NCBI RefSeq assembly: GCF_024970185.1 | Contig: NZ_CP103965.1 | Coordinates: forward strand, 368,001 to 432,000 | DNA length: 64,000 bases | Direction: 5' to 3' | From: Pseudomonas sp. N3-W | GTDB taxonomy: Bacteria; Pseudomonadota; Gammaproteobacteria; Pseudomonadales; Pseudomonadaceae | Part shown: positions 26,991 to 36,751 of the stretch, one piece after another | How the letters are laid out: every line of letters starts with the position of its first letter | How positions within the stretch are numbered: position 1 is the stretch's first letter | The notes under the pieces: generated by a model | Databases searched by the model: none | The model's input: only the letters and a program-made list of their open reading frames with translations | What the model was told of the DNA's origin: nothing | Translations under genes and position numbers: made by a program

Positions 26991-28883
26991 TTAGATCCTG
27001 AAGCTGCCTACCAACTGCTTAAGCCGCGCCGCTTGCTGCTCAAGATCTGAGCACGCCCGCAAGGTCGATTGCAGGTTTTCCACGCCTTCCTGGTTCAGCG
27101 TGTTGATCTCGGTGATGTCGACGTTGATCGACTCCACTACCGCCGTCTGCTCCTCGGTCGCGGTGGCCACCGACTGGTTCATCCCGTCGATTTCGCCAAT
27201 GCGCTGAGTCACGCTGCTCAAGCGTTCACCGGCCTGGTTGGCAATGCCGACGCTGCTTTCGCTCTGGCGCTGGCTATCGGTCATGGTGCTGACCGCTTCA
27301 CGGGCGCCGACTTGCAGCTCTTCGATCATCTTCTGCACTTGCTGCGCCGAGTCCTGGGTGCGGTGGGCGAGGTTGCGCACCTCGTCCGCCACCACGGCAA
27401 AACCGCGTCCGGCTTCACCGGCACGGGCCGCTTCGATGGCCGCGTTCAGGGCCAGCAAGTTGGTTTGCTGGGAGATGCTGGTGATCACTTCCAGAATCTG
27501 CCCGATGTTGACCGTGTTGGCGTTCAGCGTTTCGATGTTGCCGCAGGAGTCGCTGATTTTCGCCGACAGTTGCTGCATCGCGGCGATGGTTTTATCCACC
27601 ACTTGCTGGCCTTCTTCGGCCAGGCTGCGGGCGTCGCTGGAGTGTTGGGAGGCGAGTGCGGCATTCTGGGCAATTTCCTGGGCGGCGGCGCCCAGTTCGT
27701 TGATCGCCGCGGCCACACTGCTGGTGCGCGAGGCTTGCTGGTCGGAGTTGAACATCGACGAGTTCGACGCGGCCACTACGCGCAATGCCACTTCGTTGAC
27801 CTGGCCAGTGGCTGAAGATACTTCGCGGATCGAGGTGTGGATACGCTCCACAAAACGGTTGAACGAGGTGCCCAGTGCGCCGAATTCGTCGTGACCATGG
27901 ATGGTCAGGCGTTTGGTCAGGTCCCCTTCGCCTTCGGCGATGTCGTGCATGGCGCGGCCCATGGTCAGCAACGGCTGCATCAGGAAGCTGATCAGCATGC
28001 CCAGCAACGCAATGATGATCACCACCGCAATGACCATGGCGATGATGGCCGAGGTGCGGAATTCGCTGAGCATCGAAAAGGCAGTTTCCTGGTCGAGTAC
28101 CAGCGCCACATACCAGTCCGCCGACGGCACGCCGTTGACGTGGGTGAAGGAGATGAACTGGCGCTTGCCGTCCACATCGACTTCCTTCAGGCCGGGGCTG
28201 ACTCTCGGTGCACCGTTGGGGTAGGCATCGGCCAGACCCTTGAGCACCAGTTTGCTGTCCGGGTGGATCAGGATCTTGCCATCGGCGCTGACGATGAACG
28301 CATGGCCATGGCCGCCGAAGTTCAGCGAGTTGATGATCGCGCTGACGCTGGACAGGTCAATGTCCGCACCGGCCACGCCAATCATCTGGTTCTCATGCTG
28401 AACCGGCGTCGCCACGGTAATCACCAGTTTGCCCGAAGAGGCGGCGATGTACGGTTCGGTGACAACTGTCTGCCGGGCGCTGTCGGCGGCCTTGTACCAG
28501 CCACGGGCGCGTGGGTCGTAGTCGGCGGCGCGGTTGCCTGCCGGTACCGAGAACATCACGCCATCGCTACCGCCAAAATAGCTGAGCTGGAAATTGCTGG
28601 TGTACGCCGGCAGGTCGATGGCGCGTTTCAGGCTGGCCGGTGCGTTGCCGTCCACGGCGATCTGCTGGGACAGCGATTGCAGCAATTGAATACGGCTTTC
28701 CAGCCAGGTCTGGATGTTGCTGGTGGTCAGGCTGCCGAGTTCCTGCATCGAGGATTCGGTACTGCTGCGCAGAGTCTGGCGCTGTCGGTAGTCGTTGAAC
28801 AGGATGAAACAGGCAAAGGCAACGGCCACCACGAGGGCGGCAGCCAACAAGATCTTGTGGCTGAACTTCATGTTTCTGGTCAT
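26991..28883 (-). CDS. methyl-accepting chemotaxis protein, dCache_1 sensor (amino-acid type)
   Basis: 630 aa inner-membrane chemoreceptor. TM1 about 10-30, a periplasmic double-Cache domain (about 35-275), TM2 about 280-302, HAMP, and the cytoplasmic signalling hairpin with the conserved tip [26 protein letters not shown]. The sensor contains YDPRARGWY and a later VAGADID, which fits the dCache_1 amino-acid binding pattern (Y-x4-R-x-WY...D) of the PctA type, so amino acids are the likely attractants. I chose ATG 28883 ([10 protein letters not shown]) by similarity to the N-terminus of that family; ATG 28871 is also possible, and neither has a clear ribosome-binding site. Confidence 0.93.
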   Translation of the reverse strand: MTRNMKFSHKILLAAALVVAVAFACFILFNDYRQRQTLRSSTESSMQELGSLTTSNIQTWLESRIQLLQSLSQQIAVDGNAPASLKRAIDLPAYTSNFQLSYFGGSDGVMFSVPAGNRAADYDPRARGWYKAADSARQTVVTEPYIAASSGKLVITVATPVQHENQMIGVAGADIDLSSVSAIINSLNFGGHGHAFIVSADGKILIHPDSKLVLKGLADAYPNGAPRVSPGLKEVDVDGKRQFISFTHVNGVPSADWYVALVLDQETAFSMLSEFRTSAIIAMVIAVVIIIALLGMLISFLMQPLLTMGRAMHDIAEGEGDLTKRLTIHGHDEFGALGTSFNRFVERIHTSIREVSSATGQVNEVALRVVAASNSSMFNSDQQASRTSSVAAAINELGAAAQEIAQNAALASQHSSDARSLAEEGQQVVDKTIAAMQQLSAKISDSCGNIETLNANTVNIGQILEVITSISQQTNLLALNAAIEAARAGEAGRGFAVVADEVRNLAHRTQDSAQQVQKMIEELQVGAREAVSTMTDSQRQSESSVGIANQAGERLSSVTQRIGEIDGMNQSVATATEEQTAVVESINVDITEINTLNQEGVENLQSTLRACSDLEQQAARLKQLVGSFRI

Positions 28884-29167
28884 TAAGTGAACTACCGCAA
28901 AAGGGCTGGTCAACGAGGGGGCGTCAATTTGCCACAGTAGAGGGCTTTGCGCTGCCTCTATTTCGACTGGCCGGCGCCAAAGATTAGGCGGCTTTTTGCG
29001 AAACCCGACGAAATACCCGATAGCGCGAAAAAGTGGCTGATTTTCCGATAAAAGCCGGACGGGCGGCCGGATAAATAGCCGACGGGTCGGGGAACCAGAC
29101 AGGGGTTTTCTCTTCTAAGCTTCTGCTTGGCAGCCATGCCAATCCCCTTCGCTCCAGGAGTTACACC

Positions 29168-29422
29168 ATGTCGCTGCGATCTCTCGCCTTGCTCTCGTTC
29201 TGCGTGTTGTTGGCCGCATGCAGCAAGGTCAATCAGGAAAATTATTCCAAGCTGTCGGCGGGCATGCCCAAGGCCGAGGTAGAAAACCTGCTGGGTAAAG
29301 CCACCGATTGCTCGGGTGCGCTGGGCATGTCCAGTTGCACCTGGGGCGACAAGAACAGCTTTATCAGCGTGCAGTACGCCGGTGACAAAGTGTTGATGTT
29401 TTCCGGCCAAGGCCTGAAATAA
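29168..29422 (+). CDS. small lipoprotein with SmpA/OmlA-like domain
   Basis: 84 aa. Lipoprotein signal peptide with lipobox LLAAC (Cys18), then YSKLSAGMPKAEVENLLGKATDC, the pattern of the small BamE/SmpA-like fold. Two later cysteines (CSGALGMSSCTWG) may form a disulfide. The family function is not fixed. Followed after 31 bases by a second lipoprotein gene (lipocalin). Confidence 0.87.
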   Translation: MSLRSLALLSFCVLLAACSKVNQENYSKLSAGMPKAEVENLLGKATDCSGALGMSSCTWGDKNSFISVQYAGDKVLMFSGQGLK

Positions 29423-29453
29423 ACCGGGGCTGTGAGCCCACGGGAGAAGAACA

Positions 29454-30017
29454 ATGAAGCGGTTATTGATAGTCCTTTTTGCCGGTCTGGTATTGGCCGG
29501 CTGCGCCTCTTCTGGCGTGGATCCGTTGGCGCCCAAGACCGCCAGCAACGTGAATCTGAAAAAGTACCAGGGCACCTGGTACGAGCTGGCTCGCCTGCCG
29601 ATGTATTTCCAGCGCAACTGCGAGCAATCGGAGGCTCATTACAGCCTCAAGCCGGACGGCAACATGGCCGTGTTGAACCGCTGCCTGACGGAGCAGTGGC
29701 AATGGGAGGAGGCCAAGGGCACGGCTTATCCACAGGTGCCGGGCAAGACCGACAAGTTGTGGGTCGAGTTCGACACCTGGTTTTCGTGGCTGATACCGGC
29801 GAAGGGGCAATACTGGGTGTTGTACGTCGGTGATGACTACAAGACCGCCATCGTGGGCGACCCGAGCCGCCGTTACATGTGGCTATTGTCGCGGACCCCG
29901 ACCGTCAACAATGACGTGCGCGAAGAGCTGCTGAGCAAGGCGCGACAGCAGGGTTATGACACCACGCGGCTGGTCTGGCGGGCGTCGGACAAACAGATGG
30001 CCAAGACGTCGCACTAA
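29454..30017 (+). CDS. blc: outer-membrane lipoprotein lipocalin
   Basis: 187 aa bacterial lipocalin. Lipobox LAGC (Cys17), then the lipocalin first conserved region YQGTWYELARLPMYFQRNC, and the third region near YMWLLSRTPTV. Blc proteins bind lipids or fatty acids in the outer membrane. Co-oriented with the preceding small lipoprotein. Confidence 0.93.
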   Translation: MKRLLIVLFAGLVLAGCASSGVDPLAPKTASNVNLKKYQGTWYELARLPMYFQRNCEQSEAHYSLKPDGNMAVLNRCLTEQWQWEEAKGTAYPQVPGKTDKLWVEFDTWFSWLIPAKGQYWVLYVGDDYKTAIVGDPSRRYMWLLSRTPTVNNDVREELLSKARQQGYDTTRLVWRASDKQMAKTSH

Positions 30018-30035
30018 CCGGCACCACAGAACCAA

Positions 30036-30068
30036 TGTGTGAGCGAGCCTGCTCGCTCACACATTTTG
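30036..30068. terminator. REP-derived perfect hairpin between blc and hutF
   Basis: TGTGTGAGCGAGC and GCTCGCTCACACA are perfectly complementary with a two-base centre, followed by TTTTG. It is a REP variant (TGTGTGAGC in place of TGTGGGAGC) whose two arms match each other. It lies between convergent genes and could end both. Confidence 0.7.
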
Positions 30069-30073
30069 TTGTG

Positions 30074-31438
30074 TCAGCCCAGAAGTTCGCGCAATACCTG
30101 GGTAAACGCCCGGCTGCTTTCTTCTTCGCCGGCATGGCGCCCGTCACGAACGACCCACTGGCCATTGACCAGCACATCCCGCACCTGACGATCCCCGCCG
30201 GCAAACAACCAGCGGTTCAGAATCCCGTCACCACTGGCCGTCGCCAGATACGGATCGTTGCCATCAAGCACCAGCCAGTCCGCCCGCTTGCCCACTTCCA
30301 GCGCACCAATCGGCTGCCCCAGCGCCTGAGCGCCGCCGTCGAGCGCGGCGTCATACAGCGTGCGGCCAACCATTGGCTGCTCCGCGCCATACAACCGGTT
30401 ACGCCGCTGATCGCGCAGACGCTGGCCGTATTCCAGCCAGCGCAATTCTTCCACCACGCTCAATGACACATGGCTGTCGGAACCGATACCCATGCGTCCA
30501 CCCTGAGCGAGAAAGTCCACCGCCGGGAAAATCCCGTCGCCGAGGTTGGCTTCGGTGGTCAGACACAAGCCGGCTACCGCCCGGCTCTTGGCCATTAACG
30601 TGACTTCTTCGGCGTTGGCATGGGTCGCATGAACCAGGCACCAGCGTTGATCGACGTCGGTGTTTTCATATAGCCATTGCAGCGGACGACGACCGCTCCA
30701 GCTCAGGCAGTCATCGACTTCCTTCTGCTGTTCGGCGATGTGGATATGCACCGGGCATTGCTTGTCGCTGGCCGCCAGCACTTCGCTGATTTGCTGTGGC
30801 GTGACTGCGCGCAACGAGTGGAAACACAAACCCAGCGACTGCGCCGGTTGCTGCGCCAGGATCGGCTGCAAGCGTGACTGAAGTTTCAGGTAATTTTCGG
30901 TGCTGTTGATAAAACGGCGCTGGCCTTCGTTCGGCGTCTGGCCGCCAAAACCGGAATGGCTGTAGAGCACCGGCAACAGCGTCAGGCCGATACCGGCAGC
31001 GCTGGCCGCCTGGCTGATACGCAGCGCCAGTTCAGCCGGATCGGCATAGGGCTGACCGTTGACGTCGTGATGGACGTAATGAAATTCAGCGACCGAGGTG
31101 TAGCCGGCCTTGAGCATTTCGATGTACAGCTGACGGGCGATGACGCCGAGCTGGTCCGGGCTGATTTTTCCGACGAGACGATACATCAGGTCGCGCCAGG
31201 TCCAGAAACTGTCGTTCGGATTGCCCGCCACTTCGGCCAACCCGGCCATCGCCCGCTGGAACGCGTGGGAGTGCAGATTCGGCATGCCCGGCAACAGCGG
31301 GCCGCTCAGCCGTTCGGCGCCCTCTGCGTGGGAATCGGCCTGGATACGGGTCAAAACGCCGTCGGTGTTGACCTCAAGACGTACATTGTTGGCCCATCCA
31401 CTAGGCAGCAGCGCGCGTTCGGCAAAGAAGGCGGACAT
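30074..31438 (-). CDS. hutF: formimidoylglutamate deiminase
   Basis: Converts N-formimidoyl-glutamate to N-formyl-glutamate in the five-step Pseudomonas histidine pathway; HutG then completes it. 454 aa, amidohydrolase superfamily. The metal-site HSHAFQR near residue 56, a later HIAEQ, HATHAN and GSDSHVS (catalytic Asp) are visible. Divergent from hutC, sharing a control region with a HutC-type operator 27-36 bases upstream of its ATG. Confidence 0.96.
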   Translation of the reverse strand: MSAFFAERALLPSGWANNVRLEVNTDGVLTRIQADSHAEGAERLSGPLLPGMPNLHSHAFQRAMAGLAEVAGNPNDSFWTWRDLMYRLVGKISPDQLGVIARQLYIEMLKAGYTSVAEFHYVHHDVNGQPYADPAELALRISQAASAAGIGLTLLPVLYSHSGFGGQTPNEGQRRFINSTENYLKLQSRLQPILAQQPAQSLGLCFHSLRAVTPQQISEVLAASDKQCPVHIHIAEQQKEVDDCLSWSGRRPLQWLYENTDVDQRWCLVHATHANAEEVTLMAKSRAVAGLCLTTEANLGDGIFPAVDFLAQGGRMGIGSDSHVSLSVVEELRWLEYGQRLRDQRRNRLYGAEQPMVGRTLYDAALDGGAQALGQPIGALEVGKRADWLVLDGNDPYLATASGDGILNRWLFAGGDRQVRDVLVNGQWVVRDGRHAGEEESSRAFTQVLRELLG

Positions 31439-31464
31439 GGTTCAGCACCCCATCGTGTGTTATT

Positions 31465-31490
31465 TGTATATACATATACAGACGTTTGCC
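31465..31490 (+). promoter_or_regulatory. HutC-type operator in the hutF-hutC control region
   Basis: TGTATATACA (31465-31474), a perfect palindrome, is followed after five bases by AGACGTTTGC. The same arrangement occurs upstream of hutU at 33198. Located between divergent hutF and hutC, so it can control both. Confidence 0.7.
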
Positions 31491-31545
31491 TGCTCGGTAA
31501 ACTCCGGCAAGCTAGCAACCTTCTCCAGATGAACAAGGATTAACC

Positions 31546-32307
31546 GTGCCGACTCCGCCTGCCACATTGCCGCCCAATGCCAATCTGAGCGCCAATCTGG
31601 GCGACAGTCCGGCGCCCTTGTATGCGCGCGTCAAACAGATGATCACCCAGCAGATCGACAGTGGAAACTGGCCGCCGCACTACCGTGTCCCGTCGGAAAG
31701 CGAGCTGGTCAACCAGCTGGGTTTCAGTCGCATGACCATCAACCGCGCGCTGCGCGAGATGACCGCCGACGGCCTGCTGGTGCGCATGCAGGGCGTCGGC
31801 ACGTTCGTCGCCGAGCCGAAAAGCCAGTCCGCGCTGTTTGAAGTGCACAACATCGCCGACGAGATTTCCTCCCGCGGCCATCGCCACACCTGCAAGGTCA
31901 TCACCCTCGAAGAGGAGGCCGCCGGTTCCGAGCGCGCCCTGGCCCTGGACATGCGCGAAGGGCAGAAGGTGTTCCACTCGCTGATCGTGCATTTCGAAAA
32001 CGATATCCCGGTGCAAATCGAAGACCGTTTCGTCAACGCGCTGGTGGCACCGGACTACCTCAAGCAAGACTTCACCCTGCAAACGCCTTACGCCTATCTG
32101 AACCAGGTCGCACCGCTGACTGAAGGCGAACATGTGGTCGAGGCGATTCTGGCCGAAGCCAGCGAGTGCAAATTGTTGCAGATTGAAAAAGGCGAGCCGT
32201 GCCTGCTGATCCGTCGCCGTACCTGGTCTGGCCGTCAGCCGGTGACCGCCGCCCGTTTGATCCACCCCGGTTCCCGCCATCGTCTGGAAGGGCGGTTTCA
32301 TAAATAA
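31546..32307 (+). CDS. hutC: histidine utilization repressor (GntR/HutC family)
   Basis: Transcriptional repressor of hut genes, relieved by urocanate. 253 aa, GTG start. N-terminal winged helix (about 20-90; YRVPSESELVNQLGFSRMTI is the recognition region) and a C-terminal UTRA effector domain (about 105-245). Divergent from hutF and followed by hutD with 8 bases between. Confidence 0.96.
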   Translation: MPTPPATLPPNANLSANLGDSPAPLYARVKQMITQQIDSGNWPPHYRVPSESELVNQLGFSRMTINRALREMTADGLLVRMQGVGTFVAEPKSQSALFEVHNIADEISSRGHRHTCKVITLEEEAAGSERALALDMREGQKVFHSLIVHFENDIPVQIEDRFVNALVAPDYLKQDFTLQTPYAYLNQVAPLTEGEHVVEAILAEASECKLLQIEKGEPCLLIRRRTWSGRQPVTAARLIHPGSRHRLEGRFHK

Positions 32308-32315
32308 AACAAGAG

Positions 32316-32891
32316 ATGCACATGGCTCAGTTGAAGGTTTTACGCGCGGCTGATTATCCGCGCATGCCGTGGAAAAACGGCGGCGGCAGCACCGAAGAAA
32401 TCACCCGTGATGCTGGCACCGGCCTTGAGGGCTTCGGCTGGCGGCTGTCGATTGCCGATATCGGCGAGTCGGGCGGGTTTTCCACGTTCGCCGGTTATCA
32501 GCGGGTGATTACCGTGCTGCAAGGCGCGGGCATGACCTTGCGCGTTGACGGCCAGGACACGCGGCCACTGCTGCCGCTGGACCCGTTTGCCTTCAGCGGT
32601 GAAAGCCAGGTGTCGTGTGCACTGCTCGGTGGGCCAATTCGCGACTTCAATCTGATTTATGCACCGCAGCGTTATAGCGCGCGGTTGCAGTGGCTGGCGG
32701 GCGAGCAACATCTGTTCACCTCGGCCACGACGGTGCTGGTGTTCAGTGTCAGCGAGCAGCTTGAAGTGATGCTCGGTGACAGCACTCGGCAACTGGGTCG
32801 CCATGATTGCCTGCAACTGGACGCTAATGCCGGGTTACTGGATATCGCCATCAACGGCGCGTGCTGTGTGATTGAGCTGATCGCACACTGA
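32316..32891 (+). CDS. hutD: HutD family protein
   Basis: 191 aa cupin-fold protein. The family opening (LRAADYPRMPWKNGGGSTEEI) and FGWRLSIADIGESGGFSTFAGYQR are clear. In P. fluorescens HutD is reported to limit the upper level of hut expression; the mechanism is not established. ATG 32316 and ATG 32322 (MAQLKVLRA) are both possible starts; the second has the better spaced ribosome-binding site. Cotranscribed with hutC. Confidence 0.93.
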   Translation: MHMAQLKVLRAADYPRMPWKNGGGSTEEITRDAGTGLEGFGWRLSIADIGESGGFSTFAGYQRVITVLQGAGMTLRVDGQDTRPLLPLDPFAFSGESQVSCALLGGPIRDFNLIYAPQRYSARLQWLAGEQHLFTSATTVLVFSVSEQLEVMLGDSTRQLGRHDCLQLDANAGLLDIAINGACCVIELIAH

Positions 32892-32910
32892 TCCAGCACC
32901 GAGTTGCCTC

Positions 32911-32976
32911 CATCGCGGGCAAGCCCGCTCCCACAGGAATGTCATTGCACTTGTGGGAGCGAGCTTGCCCGCGATG
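32911..32976. repeat. REP pair (inverted, GCGGGC subtype)
   Basis: CATCGCGGGCAAGCCCGCTC and an inverted partner, between hutD and the hutU promoter. The loop sequence differs from most REPs in this window. Confidence 0.88.
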
Positions 32977-33197
32977 CTTTTCAGGGCGGCAAACACGTTT
33001 CCCACTGCGCACCAACTTGTTACCGAATGCCCCAGCGTGGCGCAAAACCACGCTGAAGTAACAGCCATCCCTCCCGCGCAAAAATTCCCAAAAAAAATTT
33101 CAGCACCATCAAGACCCCTGATCTACAGGCTTTCCAGCCCTCCAAAAACTTTTCTTGAAGACACCCTCATCAAGTTGGCCGCCCGATTGCATATGCT

Positions 33198-33222
33198 TGT
33201 ATGTACAAGTAAAGACGTATGC
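33198..33222 (+). promoter_or_regulatory. HutC operator upstream of hutU
   Basis: CTTGTATGTACAAG (33196-33209) is a near-perfect palindrome whose core TGTATGTACA is followed, after five bases, by AGACGTATGC, the same layout as in the hutF-hutC region. Confidence 0.75.
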
Positions 33223-33289
33223 GTATGAGTCGATCGAGACTCCTCGCAGCGTCCACTGATTCGCTTGGGGCGCAACGACGCGCACAGGC

Positions 33290-33304
33290 TGGCTTGCCCA
33301 CTGC
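33290..33304 (+). promoter_or_regulatory. candidate sigma-54 promoter of hutU
   Basis: TGGCTTGCCCACTGC has GG and GC ten bases apart (TGGC and TGC conserved, AC and T of the consensus not). The start would be near 33316, 27 bases before the hutU GTG. Sigma-54 dependence of hutU is known in P. fluorescens, which supports it. Confidence 0.5.
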
Positions 33305-33342
33305 CAGGGTTGGTTTGGATTGATTGCTGAGGAGTCTTTTTC

Positions 33343-35031
33343 GTGACTGACAATACCCAGAAACCTACAAAGTATCGTGACGTTGAAATCCGCGCTGCCC
33401 GCGGTAACAAGTTGACCGCCAAGAGCTGGATGACTGAAGCGCCGCTGCGCATGCTGATGAACAACCTCGACCCGGAAGTCGCCGAGAACCCTAAAGAACT
33501 GGTGGTTTATGGTGGCATCGGTCGTGCGGCACGTAACTGGGAGTGCTACGACAAGATCGTCGAAAGCCTGACCAACCTGAACGACGACGAGACCCTGCTG
33601 GTGCAATCCGGCAAGCCGGTCGGCGTGTTCAAGACCCACAGCAACGCCCCGCGTGTACTGATCGCCAACTCCAACCTGGTACCGCACTGGGCAAGCTGGG
33701 AGCACTTCAACGAACTCGACGCCAAAGGCCTGGCCATGTACGGCCAGATGACCGCCGGCAGCTGGATCTACATCGGCAGCCAGGGCATCGTTCAAGGTAC
33801 CTACGAAACCTTCGTTGAAGCCGGTCGCCAGCACTACAACGACAACCTGAAAGGCCGTTGGGTGCTGACCGCAGGCCTGGGCGGCATGGGCGGCGCTCAG
33901 CCGCTGGCCGCGACCCTGGCGGGTGCTTGCTCGCTGAACATCGAATGCCAGCAGATCAGTATCGATTTCCGTTTGAAAAGCCGTTACGTCGACGAACAAG
34001 CCACCGACCTCGACGACGCGCTGGCCCGCATCGCCAAATACACCCAGGAAGGCAAGGCGATTTCCATTGCCCTGCTGGGCAACGCGGCTGAAATCCTGCC
34101 GGAACTGGTCAAGCGCGGCGTGCGCCCGGACATGGTCACCGACCAGACCAGCGCCCACGACCCACTGAACGGCTACCTGCCTGCCGGCTGGACCTGGGAC
34201 CAATACCGCGCCCGTGCCAAGACCGAACCGGCTGCTGTGATCAAAGCCGCCAAGCAGTCGATGGCGGTACACGTCAAAGCCATGCTCGACTTCCAGAAGA
34301 TGGGCATTCCGACCTTCGACTACGGCAACAACATCCGTCAGATGGCGCAAGAAGAAGGCGTGGAAAACGCCTTCGACTTCCCGGGCTTCGTACCGGCCTA
34401 CATCCGTCCACTGTTCTGCCGTGGCATCGGCCCGTTCCGCTGGGCTGCGCTGTCGGGCGACCCGCAAGACATCTACAAGACCGACGCCAAAGTCAAAGAG
34501 CTGATCCCGGACGACGCCCACCTGCACAACTGGCTGGACATGGCCCGCGAGCGCATCAGCTTCCAGGGTCTGCCGGCACGTATCTGCTGGGTTGGCCTGG
34601 GCCTGCGCGCCAAGCTGGGCCTGGCGTTCAACGAAATGGTGCGCAGCGGTGAGTTGTCCGCGCCGATCGTGATCGGCCGCGACCACCTGGACTCCGGTTC
34701 CGTGGCCAGCCCGAACCGCGAAACCGAATCCATGCAGGACGGCTCCGACGCTGTGTCCGACTGGCCACTGCTCAACGCTTTGCTCAACACCGCGAGCGGC
34801 GCGACCTGGGTTTCGCTGCACCACGGCGGCGGCGTCGGCATGGGCTTCTCCCAGCACTCGGGCATGGTGATTGTCTGCGACGGTACTGACGAGGCGGCCG
34901 AGCGTATCGCCCGCGTGCTGCACAACGACCCGGCGACCGGCGTCATGCGTCACGCCGATGCGGGTTACCAGATCGCTATCGATTGCGCCAAGGAACAGGG
35001 GCTGAATCTGCCGATGATTACCGGCAAGTAA
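33343..35031 (+). CDS. hutU: urocanate hydratase
   Basis: Second step of histidine degradation: urocanate to imidazolonepropionate, with tightly bound NAD+. 562 aa, standard. GTG start preceded by GAGGAG. Visible are the NAD-site [17 protein letters not shown], the conserved [12 protein letters not shown] region and the [17 protein letters not shown] region. It begins the long plus-strand hut segment and is directly preceded by a HutC operator and a sigma-54-like promoter. Confidence 0.98.
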   Translation: MTDNTQKPTKYRDVEIRAARGNKLTAKSWMTEAPLRMLMNNLDPEVAENPKELVVYGGIGRAARNWECYDKIVESLTNLNDDETLLVQSGKPVGVFKTHSNAPRVLIANSNLVPHWASWEHFNELDAKGLAMYGQMTAGSWIYIGSQGIVQGTYETFVEAGRQHYNDNLKGRWVLTAGLGGMGGAQPLAATLAGACSLNIECQQISIDFRLKSRYVDEQATDLDDALARIAKYTQEGKAISIALLGNAAEILPELVKRGVRPDMVTDQTSAHDPLNGYLPAGWTWDQYRARAKTEPAAVIKAAKQSMAVHVKAMLDFQKMGIPTFDYGNNIRQMAQEEGVENAFDFPGFVPAYIRPLFCRGIGPFRWAALSGDPQDIYKTDAKVKELIPDDAHLHNWLDMARERISFQGLPARICWVGLGLRAKLGLAFNEMVRSGELSAPIVIGRDHLDSGSVASPNRETESMQDGSDAVSDWPLLNALLNTASGATWVSLHHGGGVGMGFSQHSGMVIVCDGTDEAAERIARVLHNDPATGVMRHADAGYQIAIDCAKEQGLNLPMITGK

Positions 35032-35059
35032 CGCAAGACCTGCAGGTTCAAAAGCTTTA

Positions 35060-35150
35060 TGTGGGAGCGAGCCTGCTCGCGAATGCGGTGGGGTCAACCA
35101 ACATCAATGTTGGATGTGCCGGCCTCTTCGCGAGCAGGCTCGCTCCCACA
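35060..35150. repeat. REP pair (inverted)
   Basis: Inverted REP arms inside the hut gene string, between hutU and the permease gene; it may lower expression of the genes beyond or protect the hutU message. Confidence 0.9.
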
Positions 35151-35210
35151 CAAAAGCAAACCTGCAAAGACACTCAGTGAACCCTTAGAACAATCCACAG
35201 AGGTTGAACC

Positions 35211-36683
35211 ATGGCTGTTAATGACGATCGTGCAAGCAGTAAGCCGTTGATCGAAAGGCGTTCGATCGACTACATCCCGGAAGCGGAAAGACACGGTCGT
35301 CTGTTAAGCCAGTTCACCCTGTGGCTGGGTGCCAACCTGCAAATCACCGCGATTGTCACCGGGGCCCTGGCCGTGGTGCTGGGCGGTGATGTGTTCTGGT
35401 CGTTGATCGGTCTGTTGATCGGTCAATTGCTGGGCGGTGGCGTCATGGCGCTGCATGCGGCCCAAGGCCCGCAACTGGGCTTGCCGCAGATGATCTCCAG
35501 CCGCGTGCAGTTTGGCGTGTATGGCGCGGTGATTCCGCTGGTGTTGGTGTGCCTGATGTACATCGGCTTCTCGGCCAGCGGTTCGTTGCTGGCGGGGCAG
35601 GCGGTGGCGCAGTTGTTGAATGTCCAGGACTGGGTCGGCATCGTGCTGTTCGCCGGCTCCATCATGGTCTTCACCATCTTCGGCTACCGGGTGATCCACG
35701 GCATCGGCCGGATCGCCAGCGTGCTGGGCGTGGTTGCGTTCGTTTACCTGTTCTACAAACTGTTGGCCGGCAACGACATCATGGCGTTGCTCGGCAACAA
35801 GCATTTCTCGCTGGCGAGTTTCCTGTTGGCGGTGTCGTTGTCGGCGTCCTGGCAGATCGCGTTCGGCCCGTATGTGGCGGACTACTCGCGTTACTTGCCG
35901 CGCAGCACCTCGGCATCGAAAACCTTCTGGGCCGTGGGTCTGGGCTCGGTGATCGGCGCGCAGGCGTCCATGGTGTTCGGTGTGTTCGCCGCCGCCCTGG
36001 CCGGTTCGCAATTCGCCCATCACGAAGTGTCGTTCATCGTCAGCCTCGGCGGCACCGGCATCGTCGCCGCTCTGCTGTACTTCGCAGTAGCGTTCGGCAA
36101 GGTCACGGTGACCACGCTCAACGCCTACGGCAGTTTCATGTCGATTGCGACGATCATCAGCGGCTTCCGTGGCAGCCGCCACATCTCCAGCGGCGTGCGT
36201 CTGCTGTACATCTTCATCATGGTCTCGCTGGCCGCCGCGCTGGCGTTGCTGGGCAAGGACTCGTTCCTCAAGGATTTCTCCGCGTTCATCCTGTTCCTGC
36301 TGGCGTTCTTCACCCCCTGGAGCGCGATCAACCTGGTGGATTTCTACTGCATCACCAAAGAGCGTTATGACATTCCAGCGTTGTCGAACCCCAATGGTCG
36401 TTACGGACGCTGGAACCTCATGGGCATCTCGATTTACGTGTTTGGCGTGTTGATTCAAATGCCGTTCATCTCCACCCACTTCTACACGGGGCCTCTGGTC
36501 GCGAGCCTCGGTGATACCGACATCTCGTGGATCATCGGCCTGGTGGTGCCGGCCGTGATGTATTACTTCGCGGCGAAGAAGTGGCATGGCGCAGTACCCG
36601 ATCGATTGATCCTGCCGGTAGAGCAGGACAACGTTGCCGCTCCTCAAACAAGCGGGGCCGGTCGCGCTGCGGCGCAGGCCTGA
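35211..36683 (+). CDS. NCS1-family permease, probable urocanate transporter
   Basis: 490 aa, about 12 transmembrane helices, cytosine/purine/thiamine permease type (GGVMALHAAQGPQLGLPQMISSRVQFG is the family's early signature). In the P. fluorescens hut locus the equivalent gene, hutTu, has been assigned to urocanate uptake. Position between hutU and hutXWV agrees. Substrate is inferred from context, not from a residue in the sequence. Confidence 0.88.
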   Translation: MAVNDDRASSKPLIERRSIDYIPEAERHGRLLSQFTLWLGANLQITAIVTGALAVVLGGDVFWSLIGLLIGQLLGGGVMALHAAQGPQLGLPQMISSRVQFGVYGAVIPLVLVCLMYIGFSASGSLLAGQAVAQLLNVQDWVGIVLFAGSIMVFTIFGYRVIHGIGRIASVLGVVAFVYLFYKLLAGNDIMALLGNKHFSLASFLLAVSLSASWQIAFGPYVADYSRYLPRSTSASKTFWAVGLGSVIGAQASMVFGVFAAALAGSQFAHHEVSFIVSLGGTGIVAALLYFAVAFGKVTVTTLNAYGSFMSIATIISGFRGSRHISSGVRLLYIFIMVSLAAALALLGKDSFLKDFSAFILFLLAFFTPWSAINLVDFYCITKERYDIPALSNPNGRYGRWNLMGISIYVFGVLIQMPFISTHFYTGPLVASLGDTDISWIIGLVVPAVMYYFAAKKWHGAVPDRLILPVEQDNVAAPQTSGAGRAAAQA

Positions 36684-36751
36684 TTGGACGTGGACAGGGC
36701 TGGATGCCTCTTGACTGCCGTAAGCCAATTCATGATTAGGAGCGTCACTCA

